In this document: piece by piece, positions 27,113-35,479 of the stretch
How the letters are laid out: each line of letters starts with the position of its first letter
Position numbering within the stretch: position 1 is the first letter of the stretch
Origin: Nannocystis punicea
GTDB lineage: Bacteria; Myxococcota_A; Polyangia; Nannocystales; Nannocystaceae
DNA: 64,000 nt
Direction: 5' to 3'
NCBI RefSeq assembly: GCF_026965555.1
Contig: NZ_CP114040.1
Location: forward strand, 12,044,001-12,108,000
The notes under the pieces: generated by a model
Told to the model about the DNA's origin: nothing
Seen by the model: the letters and a program-made list of their open reading frames with translations, nothing else
Database searches by the model: none
Program-made: the position numbers and the translations under genes

Positions 27113-27877
27113 GTGTTCGACCCTGCCGCGCTCGCCACCCCCGAGGTCTGGATCAGCCTGCTCACGCTCTCGGCCCTCGAGATCGTTCTCGGGCTCGACA
27201 ACATCATCTTCATCTCGATCCTCGTCGGCAAGCTACCCGAGGCCAACCGCGACCGCGCGCGCCGGATCGGCCTCATGGGCGCCTTCGTCACCCGGCTGGG
27301 CCTGCTGGCCACGCTCAGCTGGATCATGCACCTCGACAAGCCGTTCTTCGAGCTGCTCGGCCACCCGTTCACCGGCAAAGAGGTCGTGCTGCTGCTCGGC
27401 GGCCTGTTCCTGATCTACAAGTCCACGAAAGAGCTGCACGACAAGATCGAGGGCGACCCCGAGGGCCACGTGGCGGCCAAGGGCGGCGCCACCGTCAGCG
27501 GTGTGATCTTCCAGATCCTCCTGCTCGACCTGGTGTTCTCGATCGACTCCGTCATCACCGCCGTCGGCATGGCCCAGGACCTGTGGATCATGGTCGCGGC
27601 CAACGTCCTCGCCCTCGGCGTCATGCTCATGGCGAGCAAGTCGATCGCCGTGTTCGTCGACCGCCACCCGACCATCAAGGTCCTCGCCCTCAGCTTCCTG
27701 CTCACCATCGGCCTGCTGCTGACCGCCGAGGCGTTCGAGATCCACGTGCCCAAGGGCTACATCTACTTCGCCATGGCCTACTCCGTGGGGATCGAGATGA
27801 TCAACATCCGGATCGGCCGCAAGGCCAAGATCAAGCACGCCCCCGAGACCGACCCGCAGTCGGCTCACCCGTTCTGA
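27113..27877 (+). CDS. TerC-family integral membrane protein
   Basis: A 254-residue protein of the TerC/YoaE family with seven predicted hydrophobic segments. The paired acidic signatures are present: LSALEIVLGLDNIIFISILV in the first and second segments, and LVFSIDSVITAVGMA in the middle. TerC proteins are linked to tellurite resistance and to metal (Mn) handling during protein export. The HELIX between them has LDKPFFELLGHPFTGKEVVLLLG split over two strands. The start is GTG 27113. No other tellurite genes are present, so the general metal role is more likely than tellurite resistance. Assignment is firm; transported ion is inferred. Confidence 0.9.
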   Translation: MFDPAALATPEVWISLLTLSALEIVLGLDNIIFISILVGKLPEANRDRARRIGLMGAFVTRLGLLATLSWIMHLDKPFFELLGHPFTGKEVVLLLGGLFLIYKSTKELHDKIEGDPEGHVAAKGGATVSGVIFQILLLDLVFSIDSVITAVGMAQDLWIMVAANVLALGVMLMASKSIAVFVDRHPTIKVLALSFLLTIGLLLTAEAFEIHVPKGYIYFAMAYSVGIEMINIRIGRKAKIKHAPETDPQSAHPF

Positions 27878-28148
27878 GCCCGACGTGCTCGACGCTCAGC
27901 CCGGCGATCCGCCGGGCCCGCCGCTGTTCCATCAACCACCACGACGCCAGCAGCGAACACAGCACGCTGGCGATCGCGCGGATCCAGCGGAGCGGCAGCC
28001 CGCCGAAATGCTCGTGGCGATCGTATCCCCAGTTCGACAAGTCGAAGCCGTCGGCGCGGAAAGGGCTCTGCTCTTGTTCATGACTCGAACAACCCAGCTC
28101 TGCGAGCGCTCGCGGCTCGCGCCCCACGATCAGGCGGTCCTGCCCCAT
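27831..28148 (-). pseudogene. possible remnant of a small membrane protein gene
   Basis: A 105-codon minus-strand frame whose 3' end overlaps terC by 47 bases. Its middle looks protein-like, with an aromatic stretch and one hydrophobic helix (WIRAIASVLCSLLASWWLM), unlike the Arg/Pro noise usual in shadow frames. Immediately upstream, in another frame (about 28160-28350), the phrase RDRLEDRLVAAFDMSGLRSL also looks coding and resembles the opening of effector-associated domains. The two could be parts of one frameshifted gene. No homologue can be named and it could still be noise. Confidence 0.25.
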
Positions 28149-28472
28149 TAGCGGCGGGACTGGGGCCTATCGAAGGCCCACCGTGTCGGTGACGAACCGC
28201 CGCAGACCCACGCCCTCGAGCTCGAGAATCGGCGCCATCGTTCCATCGCGCCAGGAGGCTTCGCAGCCCGCTCATGTCGAATGCGGCCACCAGCCGATCC
28301 TCGAGACGGTCGCGAATGCTCGGGTCGAGCTCGGGCTCACCGCCTCGTACTCGCTAACCGGTTCCGCACAGCCATACCGAGCTCACGCGTAGGACCGGCC
28401 GCACAGTTACGGCGCACATTCCCGGGCATCGGCGGCGCCAACTGCAATTCCGCGCAACGGCCGGCGATCGCA
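27878..28472. other. 595-base gap with decayed coding character
   Basis: Between terC and the FGE-like gene. Apart from the possible remnant described at 27831-28148 and the coding-like minus-strand phrase to about 28350, nothing is identified. Base composition is lower in GC than the flanking genes, which fits an eroded gene or acquired DNA. Confidence 0.4.
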
Positions 28473-29990
28473 TTACACCGCAGGCTTCTTCAATCTCGCT
28501 ACGGACTTGCTCGCCTTCTTCGCCGCCGACGACTTGCTCGCCTTCTCCCCGCCCGACTTCTTCCCCGCCGCCGACTTGCTCGCCTTCTCCCCGCCCGACT
28601 TCTTCCCCGCCGCCGTCTTGCTCGCCTTCTTCCCGCCCGACTTCTTCGTCGCCGCCCACTCGCTCGCCTTCTTCCCGCTCGCCTTCTTCGTCGCCGCCGA
28701 CGACTCGCTCGCCTTCTTCCCGCCCGACTTCTCCCCCGCCGCCGACGACTCGCTCGCCTTCTTCCCGCCCGACTCCTTCACCGCTGACTTGCTCGCCTTC
28801 TTCCCACTCGTCTTCGCCGCCGCCGTCTTGCTCGCCTTCTCCCCGCCCGACTTCTTCCCCGCCGCCGCCGCCTTGCTCGCCTTCTTCCCGCCCGACTTCT
28901 TCCCCGCCGCCGCTTTGCTCGCCTTCTCCCCGCCCGACTTCTTCCCCGCCGCCGACGACTCGCTCGCCTTCTTCGCACTCGACTTCCCCGCCGCCGCCTT
29001 GCTCGCCTTCTTCCCGCCCGCCTTCTCGCCCCCCCGCCTCGCACCTGTCTCTTCAGCCATCTCTACGTCCTCGCTCTCGTGCTCGCCGAGACCGTGGACC
29101 AGCCGCACCGACGCGCCGAATTCCGCCGCTCGATCGTTCATGCGCATCGCGCAGAGCATCAGGTTCCACTCGCCGCAGCCTTGCCACGGGTAGCAATCGG
29201 CGGCACCGCCGCGGACCACGTGCATGCCGGAGCCGAGCCATGGCGCGCCGTCGTCGGGGGCGCCGCGGTAGTGTTCGTGCCAGTGGTCGGCGCACAGCTC
29301 CGGGTAGAGCCCGTAGCCGTGGAGGCCGAACGCGTTGTGCGTGGCGCCGTCCTCGTCGGCCAGCATCGCCTCGATCGTCGCGTCGTCGGGCAGCACGTCG
29401 CCCCACGGCAGCAGGCGGCGGTGGAGGCCGCCGCGGGCCGCGTACTCGAGCTCGGCCTCCGCCGGCAGGCGCAGGCGCGTACCCACCAGCACCGCAGTGA
29501 TCTGCTCCGGGTTCAGGTGCGCCGCCGCCCCGGGCACGTGGCCGTAGAGCGGGTCGCGCAGGTTGGGCAGCCAGCGCAGCGCCCGGCCGATGCTCAGCAC
29601 CCGCTGCGCGATCAGGAACGGCGGCACCACCACGCGGTGCAGCGGTCGCATCTGTCCGAGCTCGCTGAGCAGCAGATCGAACTCCTGATCGAAGTCATCG
29701 TCGGCCGCCGCGGCCTGCTCGCGGGCGGTGCGGATCGCCGCCTCTTCCTCCGGCGACAGGCCCATGTCGAAACCTCCGCCCGGCACGAGGCTCATCTCGC
29801 CGACGAGCGCGTGGGCAAACACCGCCACCGGAGCGCTCGCCTGACCGTAGCGGCGCAGGCCCTCATATTTGAAAAATTCCGGCCCGAGCTCCGCCGCGAC
29901 CAGCTGCGCCAGCTCCTCGCGGCGCTCGTCGGTCGCGCTGGACCAGAGGGTGTGGTCGTACAGCTCGGGGGCCGCGGCGACGTGCAGCAT
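28473..29990 (-). CDS. FGE/SUMF1-fold protein with histone H1-like Lys/Ala/Ser tail
   Basis: The 505 residues fall into two parts. Residues 60-300 match the formylglycine-generating-enzyme/EgtB (SUMF1) fold: MSLVPGGGFDMG at 66-77, RLPAEAELEYAARGG at 174-188, PWGD at 195-198, HNAFGLHGYG at 218-227 and HVVRGGAADC at 257-266, ending in GASVRLV. Several positions differ from true formylglycine enzymes, for example Leu for Trp after the Glu, so activity is uncertain. Residues 316-505 are about thirteen loose copies of a 14-residue unit near GKKSGGEKASKSAA, a strongly basic tail like histone H1 or the DNA-binding tails of myxobacterial proteins. The tail would bind DNA or another polyanion. The fusion is unusual. 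It is divergent from ogt across a repeat-rich spacer. Confidence 0.78.
   Translation of the reverse strand: MLHVAAAPELYDHTLWSSATDERREELAQLVAAELGPEFFKYEGLRRYGQASAPVAVFAHALVGEMSLVPGGGFDMGLSPEEEAAIRTAREQAAAADDDFDQEFDLLLSELGQMRPLHRVVVPPFLIAQRVLSIGRALRWLPNLRDPLYGHVPGAAAHLNPEQITAVLVGTRLRLPAEAELEYAARGGLHRRLLPWGDVLPDDATIEAMLADEDGATHNAFGLHGYGLYPELCADHWHEHYRGAPDDGAPWLGSGMHVVRGGAADCYPWQGCGEWNLMLCAMRMNDRAAEFGASVRLVHGLGEHESEDVEMAEETGARRGGEKAGGKKASKAAAGKSSAKKASESSAAGKKSGGEKASKAAAGKKSGGKKASKAAAAGKKSGGEKASKTAAAKTSGKKASKSAVKESGGKKASESSAAGEKSGGKKASESSAATKKASGKKASEWAATKKSGGKKASKTAAGKKSGGEKASKSAAGKKSGGEKASKSSAAKKASKSVARLKKPAV
28495..29035. repeat. 42-base coding tandem repeat (Lys/Ala/Ser tail)
   Basis: About thirteen imperfect head-to-tail units of roughly 42 bases, encoding the basic tail of the FGE-fold protein. 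On the plus strand the units read as CTCGCCTTCTTCCCGCCCGA-type phrases. Adjacent copies are nearly identical at the DNA level, so copy number should vary easily between strains. Confidence 0.8.
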
Positions 29991-30641
29991 CGGTCGGTTT
30001 TACCGCGATCGCGGCGCCGATTGAATCCAGCATCGCCGCGCGCTCCACTGCGCGCTCGTGCGACCGCGAGCGAGCGCGGCCGTACGCGCCCGCGATCGCA
30101 TCCGCGAGCGGTCCAGCGAGCTCGTCGCTCACCGCGCGCAGTTGCGAGATTGTCGCGACTGTCGAAGCGTCGCGCGAAATCTTCAAATCCCTCGCGCGAC
30201 GCGACCTCTCGCGCACAGCGCGAGCCCCGACCGCGGAATTCCGAGGCGACGGTACGTCCTCCGCGAGGCGACTCTTGTCGCGAACGACACCAGACCGTCG
30301 CGCGAAAATTCCAGGCCCACGGGTCCATCCTCGGCGAGGCCTCCATCGCGAAAACGGCGCCAGCCCCGACCGCGAGATCTTCGGGACCGACGCACCTTGC
30401 GAGGCCGACCATGTCGCGAACGGCGCGAGCCCCTCGCAACCCGCGCCCACTCGACCCGAGCCTTCCTGCGCGACCGAAAATCACCCAGCAGAACACCGTT
30501 TCCATCCCGACGCGCGAATTCGCCTGCGCGCGCCGGCACACCGCGGTACACCGGCCTGGTGAGCCGCGCATCGTCCTCGACCCGATCCCCGACGCCGCTC
30601 ACTCGCCCGCTGTCTTCTCAACCTGTCCCGAGGAGCATGTC
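29991..30641. other. spacer built of degenerate ~68-base tandem repeats
   Basis: This 651-base divergent gap holds at least four imperfect tandem copies of a unit of 66-70 bases, at about 30155-30222, 30223-30291, 30292-30361 and 30362-30427. Each has the order (AGCCCCGACC/GAAGCGTCGC)-GCGAAATTC-variable-GCGAGGC-GTCGCGAACGGC. A worn fifth copy may follow to about 30490. No gene is credible. The promoter of ogt should lie in the last 100 bases, where composition drops. Confidence 0.55.
30155..30427. repeat. four-copy degenerate tandem repeat, period 66-70
   Basis: Unit boundaries are near 30223, 30292 and 30362, set by the recurring AG(CC)CCGACCGCG-A start. Shared words include GCGAGGC, TCGCGAA and AATTCC/ATCTTC. 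Similar words occur in other spacers (1081-1215, 36640-36800, 59051-59450). Confidence 0.5.
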
Positions 30642-31166
30642 ATGACAATGACCTGTTGGACATGGATGTCCAGCCCGATCGGCGACCTGCGGCTTGTCGG
30701 CGGCGACGGTGTCCTGCGCCGCGTCCACCTGACCGAGCAGCGTCACGAGCCGACCCCTGTCGCTTACGGAGGCGAGCGGGACGACGAACCAGTGCTGCAG
30801 CAGGCGCGGCGCGAGCTGGAGGAGTACTTCGCCGGCGAGCGGCGGCGCTTCGACGTCCCGCTGGGGGCCGAGGGCAGCGAGTTTCAGCGGGCCGTGTGGG
30901 CCGCGCTGATGGCCGTCGAGTTCGGGGCGATTTGCAGCTACGCCGACATCGCGCGGGCGATGGGGCGGCCCACTGCCACGCGGGCCGTCGGCGGCGCCAA
31001 CAACAAGAACCCGATCCCCATCATCGTCCCGTGTCACCGCGTCGTCGGCAGCGATCGCAGCCTCACCGGCTACGGGGGCGGTCTCGAGCGCAAGCGGTGG
31101 TTGCTCGCGCACGAGGCTCGGCTGGTGGGCGCCGTGTTCAGCGGCTACGATCCGCCGCGATGTTGA
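30642..31166 (+). CDS. ogt: methylated-DNA--[protein]-cysteine S-methyltransferase
   Basis: This suicide protein removes alkyl groups from O6-alkylguanine in DNA. The 174 residues contain the family's N-terminal RNase-H-like part and the C-terminal DNA-binding domain with the active-site motif IIVPCHRVV (acceptor Cys131), the helix-turn-helix phrase YADIARAMGRPTATRAVGGA, and the closing GYGGGLERKRWLLAHE. ATG 30642 is set by GAGGAG six bases upstream; a second ATG two codons in is possible. TGTCATGACA, a 10-base palindrome, covers the start (30638-30647). It overlaps the next gene by 7 bases, so the two are likely co-translated. Confidence 0.94.
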   Translation: MTMTCWTWMSSPIGDLRLVGGDGVLRRVHLTEQRHEPTPVAYGGERDDEPVLQQARRELEEYFAGERRRFDVPLGAEGSEFQRAVWAALMAVEFGAICSYADIARAMGRPTATRAVGGANNKNPIPIIVPCHRVVGSDRSLTGYGGGLERKRWLLAHEARLVGAVFSGYDPPRC

Positions 31167-31735
31167 AGCGCTGCGCGCTCGCGCTCACCCTCCTCGCTGC
31201 CGCCTGCGCCACCAATCAGGATGGTGGCCGTCTGCGCGAGATCCCCAAGGGCCTCGTCCACGTCGTCTTCACCGGCATCGACCAGGCCCCGCGGGAGGAC
31301 CTCTCGTGGCGCGAAGCGCTCCGCTTGCAGGAGCGGGCCCGCGAGGAGCTGAAGCGGACCGCGCGGGAGGAGGGCCACGTCGCGTGGTTCTTCCACGCCT
31401 TCGACGAGGAGGACCTGGTCTTCATCCTCGCCCGCTGGCACGCCGGTCAGCTCGGCGGCACCTATGAAGCGCTCGCGCGCTACACCGTCCCGCGCACCCG
31501 GCGAGGCGAGCAGGAGCTCGGCGTCGCCGACGAGATCGCCGAGTACGAGCGGGGCGTCGGCAAGGTCCACGCCGGCATGTCGCTCGCCGAGGTCGAGGCA
31601 GTGCGCGGCAAGCCCGATCGGCGCGTCGAGCTCGGGCCCTTCGGCGCCTTCGACATCCTCTACCCCGACCTGTGCGTGCGCTTCCTCGAGGGTCGCGCCG
31701 CGCACTTGTGGTCGCCAGAGCGCTGCCAGCCGTAG
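31160..31735 (+). CDS. putative lipoprotein of unknown function
   Basis: A 191-residue protein with a clear lipoprotein signal (MLKRCALALTLLAAACATNQ). The mature part is soluble, rich in Glu and Arg, with the segments LVHVVFTGIDQAPREDLSWR, LQERAREELKRTAREEGHVA and GKVHAGMSLAEVEAVRGKPD. The last resembles the short motif of SmpA/BamE-type lipoproteins, in which a Gly-Met-x3-Glu-Val-x3-Gly-x-Pro turn precedes a hairpin; this suggests but does not prove a BamE-like fold in its C-terminal 70 residues. The ATG at 31160 overlaps the end of ogt by 7 bases. Confidence 0.7.
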   Translation: MLKRCALALTLLAAACATNQDGGRLREIPKGLVHVVFTGIDQAPREDLSWREALRLQERAREELKRTAREEGHVAWFFHAFDEEDLVFILARWHAGQLGGTYEALARYTVPRTRRGEQELGVADEIAEYERGVGKVHAGMSLAEVEAVRGKPDRRVELGPFGAFDILYPDLCVRFLEGRAAHLWSPERCQP

Positions 31736-31774
31736 CCGCGACCTCGCGGTCGCGGCCGGCATCACCTCGCGGCT

Positions 31775-32671
31775 TCAGCAGTTCGGACAATCACAAGCCA
31801 GGTCGGCGTCGCCCGAGCCGGTGCACAGGTCGAACGAGCCGGTGCAGGCCTCTCCGGCGCAGTCGCAGCTGGCCTGGCCGTCGCACGCAACGGGCAGCGG
31901 CAGGCAGATCAGGTCGTTCTTCAGGACATTCAGGTACGCCACGCACATGTACGAATCGGGGCACGACTCGCAGTCGGGCACCTTGTCGCACGAGACCGCG
32001 GGCACGCACGCGCCGCTCCAGCACGCGTCCGCGATCCCGGGCAGCGTCCCGGGCGGGCAGTCCGGCGGCAGCGAGTCGCACGCCACCTCGCTGCTGCAGT
32101 CGACCTTCTCGGTCGTGCACTGGCCGAGCACGCACTTCGCCTCGTCGATGCCGATCTGCTCGCACTGCGTCTGCTCGCACTCGGCCTTGCAGATCGGATC
32201 GGTCTGATCGTTCGGGATGCCGTAGCACGAGCAGCAGTCGTCGTGCAGCTTGCAGTCGGCGTCGACCTCGCAGGGCCCACCGCCCATGCCGCCGGTCGTC
32301 GTGTCGGTGTCGGTCCCGGCGGTCGTGTCGGCCTCGGTCGTGTCGCCGGTCGTCGCCGACGTCGTCTCGCCCGTCGTCGCCACGTCGGTGGTGCTCGGCG
32401 CCGCCGTGCTGGTCGGGGAGGTCTCGCCGTCCCCGGTCGTACCCGTCGCAGTGAGCGCGGTCGTGGCGGCCGCGGTCGTCCCGGGGTCACCGGTCGGCTC
32501 GAGCGTCGACTCGGTGGAGCCCGCCGTCGATTGCCCCGCGGTGTCGCTGGGGCCGTCGGTGTTCGACGCGCTCGCGGTGCTGTTGCCGAGGGTCTCGCTG
32601 CTCTGGGGAGCGGCCGTCGAACACGCGCCGAGGCCGATGCTGGAGCTCAACAAGAGAGATCTAAGTCGCAT
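31775..32671 (-). CDS. Cys-rich lipoprotein with Thr-rich linker (copy 1)
   Basis: A 298-residue surface lipoprotein: signal MRLRSLLLSSSIGLGAC (acylated Cys17), a linker of about 100 residues made of Thr, Ser, Gly and Ala, and a C-terminal domain of about 150 residues with more than twenty cysteines (CEVDADCKLHDDCCSCYGIP, CKAECEQTQCEQIG, CDCAGEACTGSFDLC). The spacing suggests several disulfide-knotted modules, as seen in eukaryote-like Cys-rich proteins of Nannocystaceae. Its neighbour at 32780-33691 is a near-duplicate. The start is the ATG at 32671. The function is unknown; an exposed binding or structural role is likely. Confidence 0.8.
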   Translation of the reverse strand: MRLRSLLLSSSIGLGACSTAAPQSSETLGNSTASASNTDGPSDTAGQSTAGSTESTLEPTGDPGTTAAATTALTATGTTGDGETSPTSTAAPSTTDVATTGETTSATTGDTTEADTTAGTDTDTTTGGMGGGPCEVDADCKLHDDCCSCYGIPNDQTDPICKAECEQTQCEQIGIDEAKCVLGQCTTEKVDCSSEVACDSLPPDCPPGTLPGIADACWSGACVPAVSCDKVPDCESCPDSYMCVAYLNVLKNDLICLPLPVACDGQASCDCAGEACTGSFDLCTGSGDADLACDCPNC

Positions 32672-33279
32672 GGGCCGAAGGATGACAAAGGCCCCGCGAA
32701 TGCGCCAGGGGCCCCGACGAACCAACGTCGGCGGCGCGCGTGCGTCCGCCTTCCGGCCGCGGGGCCCGGCGCGAGCGCTTCAGCAGGCCGGGCACGCGCA
32801 CGCCAGGTCGACGTCGCCGGCCCCTTCGCCGCAGAAGCCGAACGGCTCGACGCAGGCCTCGGCGGCGCACTCGCAGCTGGCCTTCCCGTTGCACTCGGTG
32901 GGCAGCGGCAGGCACGTGTGCTCGTTGATGAAGGCCTGGAACTGCACGCACATCAGCGAGTCGGGGCACGACTTGCAGTCGGGCACCTTGTCGCACGAGA
33001 CCGCGGGCACGCACGCGCCGCTCCAGCACGCGCCCGCGATCCCGGGCAGCGTCCCGGGCGGGCAGTCCGGCGGCAGCGAGTCGCACGCCACCTCGCTGCT
33101 GCAGTCGACCTTCTCGGTCGTGCACTCACCGAGCACGCACTTCGCCTCGTCGATGCCGATCTGCTCGCACTGCGTCTGCTCGCACTCGGCCTTGCAGATC
33201 GGGTCGGTCTGCTCGTTCGGGATGCCGTAGCACGAGCAGCAGTCGTCGTGCAGCTTGCAGTCGGCGTCGACCTCGCAGG
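31957..33279. repeat. tandem gene duplication (blocks about 1004 bases apart)
   Basis: The Cys-rich coding blocks at 31957-32274 and 32961-33279 are nearly identical. So are the signal-peptide and 5'-leader blocks around 32555-32690 and 33575-33710. The Thr-rich linkers between them differ in length and sequence. This is a recent tandem duplication with fast linker change. Confidence 0.85.
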
Positions 33280-33691
33280 CCCCGCCGCCCGGACCGCCGG
33301 TCGTGTCGGTGTCGGTCCAGCCGGTCGTGTCGGTGTCGGTGTCGCCGGGTTCGAACGTCGTGTCGGTCGTCGCGGACGTCGTGTCGGTCGTCGCGGACGT
33401 CGTGTCGGTCGTCGGCGCCGCAGTGCTGGTCGGAGAGGTCTCGCCCTCCGCGGTCGCACCCGTCGCAGTGGGCGCGGTCGTGGCCGAGGTCGTCCCGCTG
33501 GCGGCCGTCGGATCGAGGGTCGTGCCCGGCGACTCGGTGGAGCCCGCCGACGCCTGCCCGCCGGTGTCGCTGGTGCCGTCGGTGTTCGACGCGCTCGCGG
33601 TGCTGTTGCCGAGGGTCTCGCTCTGGGGGGCGGCCGTCGAACAGGCGCCGAGGCCGATGCTGGAGATCAACAAGAGAGATCTAAGTCGCAT
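32780..33691 (-). CDS. Cys-rich lipoprotein with Thr-rich linker (copy 2)
   Basis: A 303-residue paralogue of the adjacent gene, with signal MRLRSLLLISSIGLGAC and the same Cys framework. Differences cluster in the linker, which here contains three close repeats of a six-residue Thr/Asp unit (TTDTTSA-type), and in the last 80 residues (CVQFQAFINEHTCLPLPTEC against CVAYLNVLKNDLICLPLPVAC in copy 1). The leader before the start is also copied, so both genes may carry the same promoter. The longer open frame upstream is rejected because the duplicated block shows where coding begins. It is divergent from hemE. Confidence 0.8.
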   Translation of the reverse strand: MRLRSLLLISSIGLGACSTAAPQSETLGNSTASASNTDGTSDTGGQASAGSTESPGTTLDPTAASGTTSATTAPTATGATAEGETSPTSTAAPTTDTTSATTDTTSATTDTTFEPGDTDTDTTGWTDTDTTGGPGGGACEVDADCKLHDDCCSCYGIPNEQTDPICKAECEQTQCEQIGIDEAKCVLGECTTEKVDCSSEVACDSLPPDCPPGTLPGIAGACWSGACVPAVSCDKVPDCKSCPDSLMCVQFQAFINEHTCLPLPTECNGKASCECAAEACVEPFGFCGEGAGDVDLACACPAC

Positions 33692-33819
33692 GGGCCGAAG
33701 GATGGCAAACAGCCCACGAGCGCGCCAGGCCCCGGCGGACCGGACTCGGCGGCGCGTGTGCGTCCGCGCCCCGAACGCGGGGCCCCGCGCCCCCCGGGGT
33801 GCGCTATCGTGCCCGGGCC

Positions 33820-34836
33820 ATGCAGAACGACAGCTTCCTCCGCGCCTGCCGGGGCGAACGGCCCGAGCGGACACCGATCTGGCTCATGAGACAGGCGGGG
33901 CGTTACCTCCCCGAGTACCGCGCGGTCCGGGCCAAGGTCAGCTTCGAGGAGCTGTGCCGCCGGCCCGACCTGTGCGCCGAGGTCACGCTGCAGCCCATCG
34001 ACCGCCTCGGCGTCGACGCCGCGATCCTGTTCTCCGACATCCTCGTCGTGTTCGACGCCCTCGGCGTCGACGTCCGCTTCGAGCCCTCGCCGGTGATCGC
34101 GACGCCGGTGCGCACGCGCGCCGACGTCGACCGCCTGCAGTGGATCGACCCGCGCGAGGCCTGTCACTACGTCTACGCGGCCGTCCGCGCCTGCAAGGCC
34201 GCCCTCGCCGACCGCGTGCCGTTGATCGGCTTCTGCGGCGCCCCCTTCACCACCCTCAGCTACCTGGTCGAGGGCAAGACCAGCCGCGAGTTCGAACATG
34301 TCAAATCGCTCATGTTCTGCGAGCCAGGTCTCTTCGGACACATGATGTCGCGGCTGACCGACCTGCTGATCGACTACCTGCGCGGCCAGGTCGAGGCCGG
34401 CGTCGACGCGCTGCAGGTGTTCGACAGCTGGGCCGGCGCGCTCGCGCCGGACGACTACCGCGAGCACGTCCAGCCGCACACCGCCCGGCTGTGCGCCGCA
34501 GTGCGCGAGTTCGGCGTGCCGCTGATCCTGTTCACCCGCGGCAACGCCAACCTGCTGGCGTACTCGGCCGAGATGCCGGCCGACGTCGTCGGCGTCGACT
34601 GGTCGATCGACCTGGCGCGGGCGATCGACGTCGTCGGCCCCGAGCGGGTCGTGCAGGGCAACCTCGACCCGTTCGCGCTGCTCGGCCCGCCGGCGCTGGT
34701 CGAGCGCAAGGCGCGGGCGGTGGTCGCCGCCGGACGCCGGGCCAGGGCCCACATCTTCAACCTCGGCCACGGCATCTCCCGCCACACCGACCCCGCGATC
34801 GCGCGCCTCCTCGTCGACACGGTCCACGACGCATGA
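33820..34836 (+). CDS. hemE: uroporphyrinogen decarboxylase
   Basis: This enzyme decarboxylates uroporphyrinogen III to coproporphyrinogen III in haem synthesis. The 338 residues show the family signatures: TPIWLMRQAGRYLPEYR at the N terminus, ILFSDILVVFDALG, GFCGAPFTTLSYLVEG, FDSWAGALAP and VQGNLDP. ATG 33820 (MQNDSF) is the start; the frame extends seven codons upstream without need. The segment FEHVKSLMFCEPGLFG (about 34296-34340) is built from ACATGTC and CCAGGTC hairpin half-sites. The ATGA overlap with the next gene indicates translational coupling. Confidence 0.95.
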   Translation: MQNDSFLRACRGERPERTPIWLMRQAGRYLPEYRAVRAKVSFEELCRRPDLCAEVTLQPIDRLGVDAAILFSDILVVFDALGVDVRFEPSPVIATPVRTRADVDRLQWIDPREACHYVYAAVRACKAALADRVPLIGFCGAPFTTLSYLVEGKTSREFEHVKSLMFCEPGLFGHMMSRLTDLLIDYLRGQVEAGVDALQVFDSWAGALAPDDYREHVQPHTARLCAAVREFGVPLILFTRGNANLLAYSAEMPADVVGVDWSIDLARAIDVVGPERVVQGNLDPFALLGPPALVERKARAVVAAGRRARAHIFNLGHGISRHTDPAIARLLVDTVHDA

Positions 34837-35393
34837 GCCCCCCGTCACGCGTGCTCCTGGTCGCCGCCCTCGCGGCGCTGACCGCCGCGTGCACGCGCCC
34901 GCAGACCGCCCCGCCGCCCGAACCGCCGCCCCCGGACGCGCCCGTCCTGCCGGCGCAGCCGATCCGCCACGCCGCCGGCGAGGTCCTCGACCTCACCGTC
35001 CCCCTGCTCGCCGGCGCCGCCCTGCCGCTGCCCAACCTGCGCGGCCGCGTCGTCGTCCTCGAGCTCACCTCGGCCGCGCTGCCCTCGTGGCCCGCGAGCT
35101 TCGCCCTCTACAACGACCTCCTGCGCGAGTACGGCTCCGCTCGCCTCGCGGTCGTCGTCGTCGCCCTCGACCACGACCGCAGCGCCCTCAGCCCCGAACC
35201 CGACCTCCGCCTCCACGGCTTCGAGCTCGGCTGGGATCCGCAGGGCGCCCTCGCGGCCCGCTTGCAGCTGGCCGCGGTGCCCACTGCGCTCGTCCTCGGC
35301 CGCGACGGACGGATCGTCCACGTCGCGAGCGGCCCCGCGCCCGAGGCCTCGCGCGCCCTGGGCGACGCAGTCCGCGCTGCGCTGGGCCCCTGA
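34833..35393 (+). CDS. thioredoxin-fold lipoprotein without the CxxC pair
   Basis: A 186-residue lipoprotein (signal SRVLLVAALAALTAAC) with a Pro-rich linker followed by a redoxin/TlpA-like domain: DLTVPLLAGAALPLPNLRGR, VVVLELTSAALPSWPASFAL, VVVVALDHDRSAL and AVPTALVLGRDGRIV, ending with the Gly-containing last strand. Where TlpA-type proteins have WCxxC, this one has SAALPSW, so it cannot do thiol chemistry and may be a chaperone or scaffold. The cis-Pro (VPTALV) is kept. The start overlaps hemE by four bases. Confidence 0.78.
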   Translation: MSPPSRVLLVAALAALTAACTRPQTAPPPEPPPPDAPVLPAQPIRHAAGEVLDLTVPLLAGAALPLPNLRGRVVVLELTSAALPSWPASFALYNDLLREYGSARLAVVVVALDHDRSALSPEPDLRLHGFELGWDPQGALAARLQLAAVPTALVLGRDGRIVHVASGPAPEASRALGDAVRAALGP

Positions 35394-35479
35394 GGCCCGA
35401 AGGCCACACTTCAAGCCGCGCATTCAAACTCATGACTTGAACCGCGGACCGAGGGCGCGGCATCCTCGGATGTCACGCG

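Noticed and set aside
28473..29040. CRISPR-like array from the regular 42-base repeats
   Set aside because: The repeats lie in frame inside a long coding sequence, have no unique spacers and code for a Lys/Ala/Ser tail.
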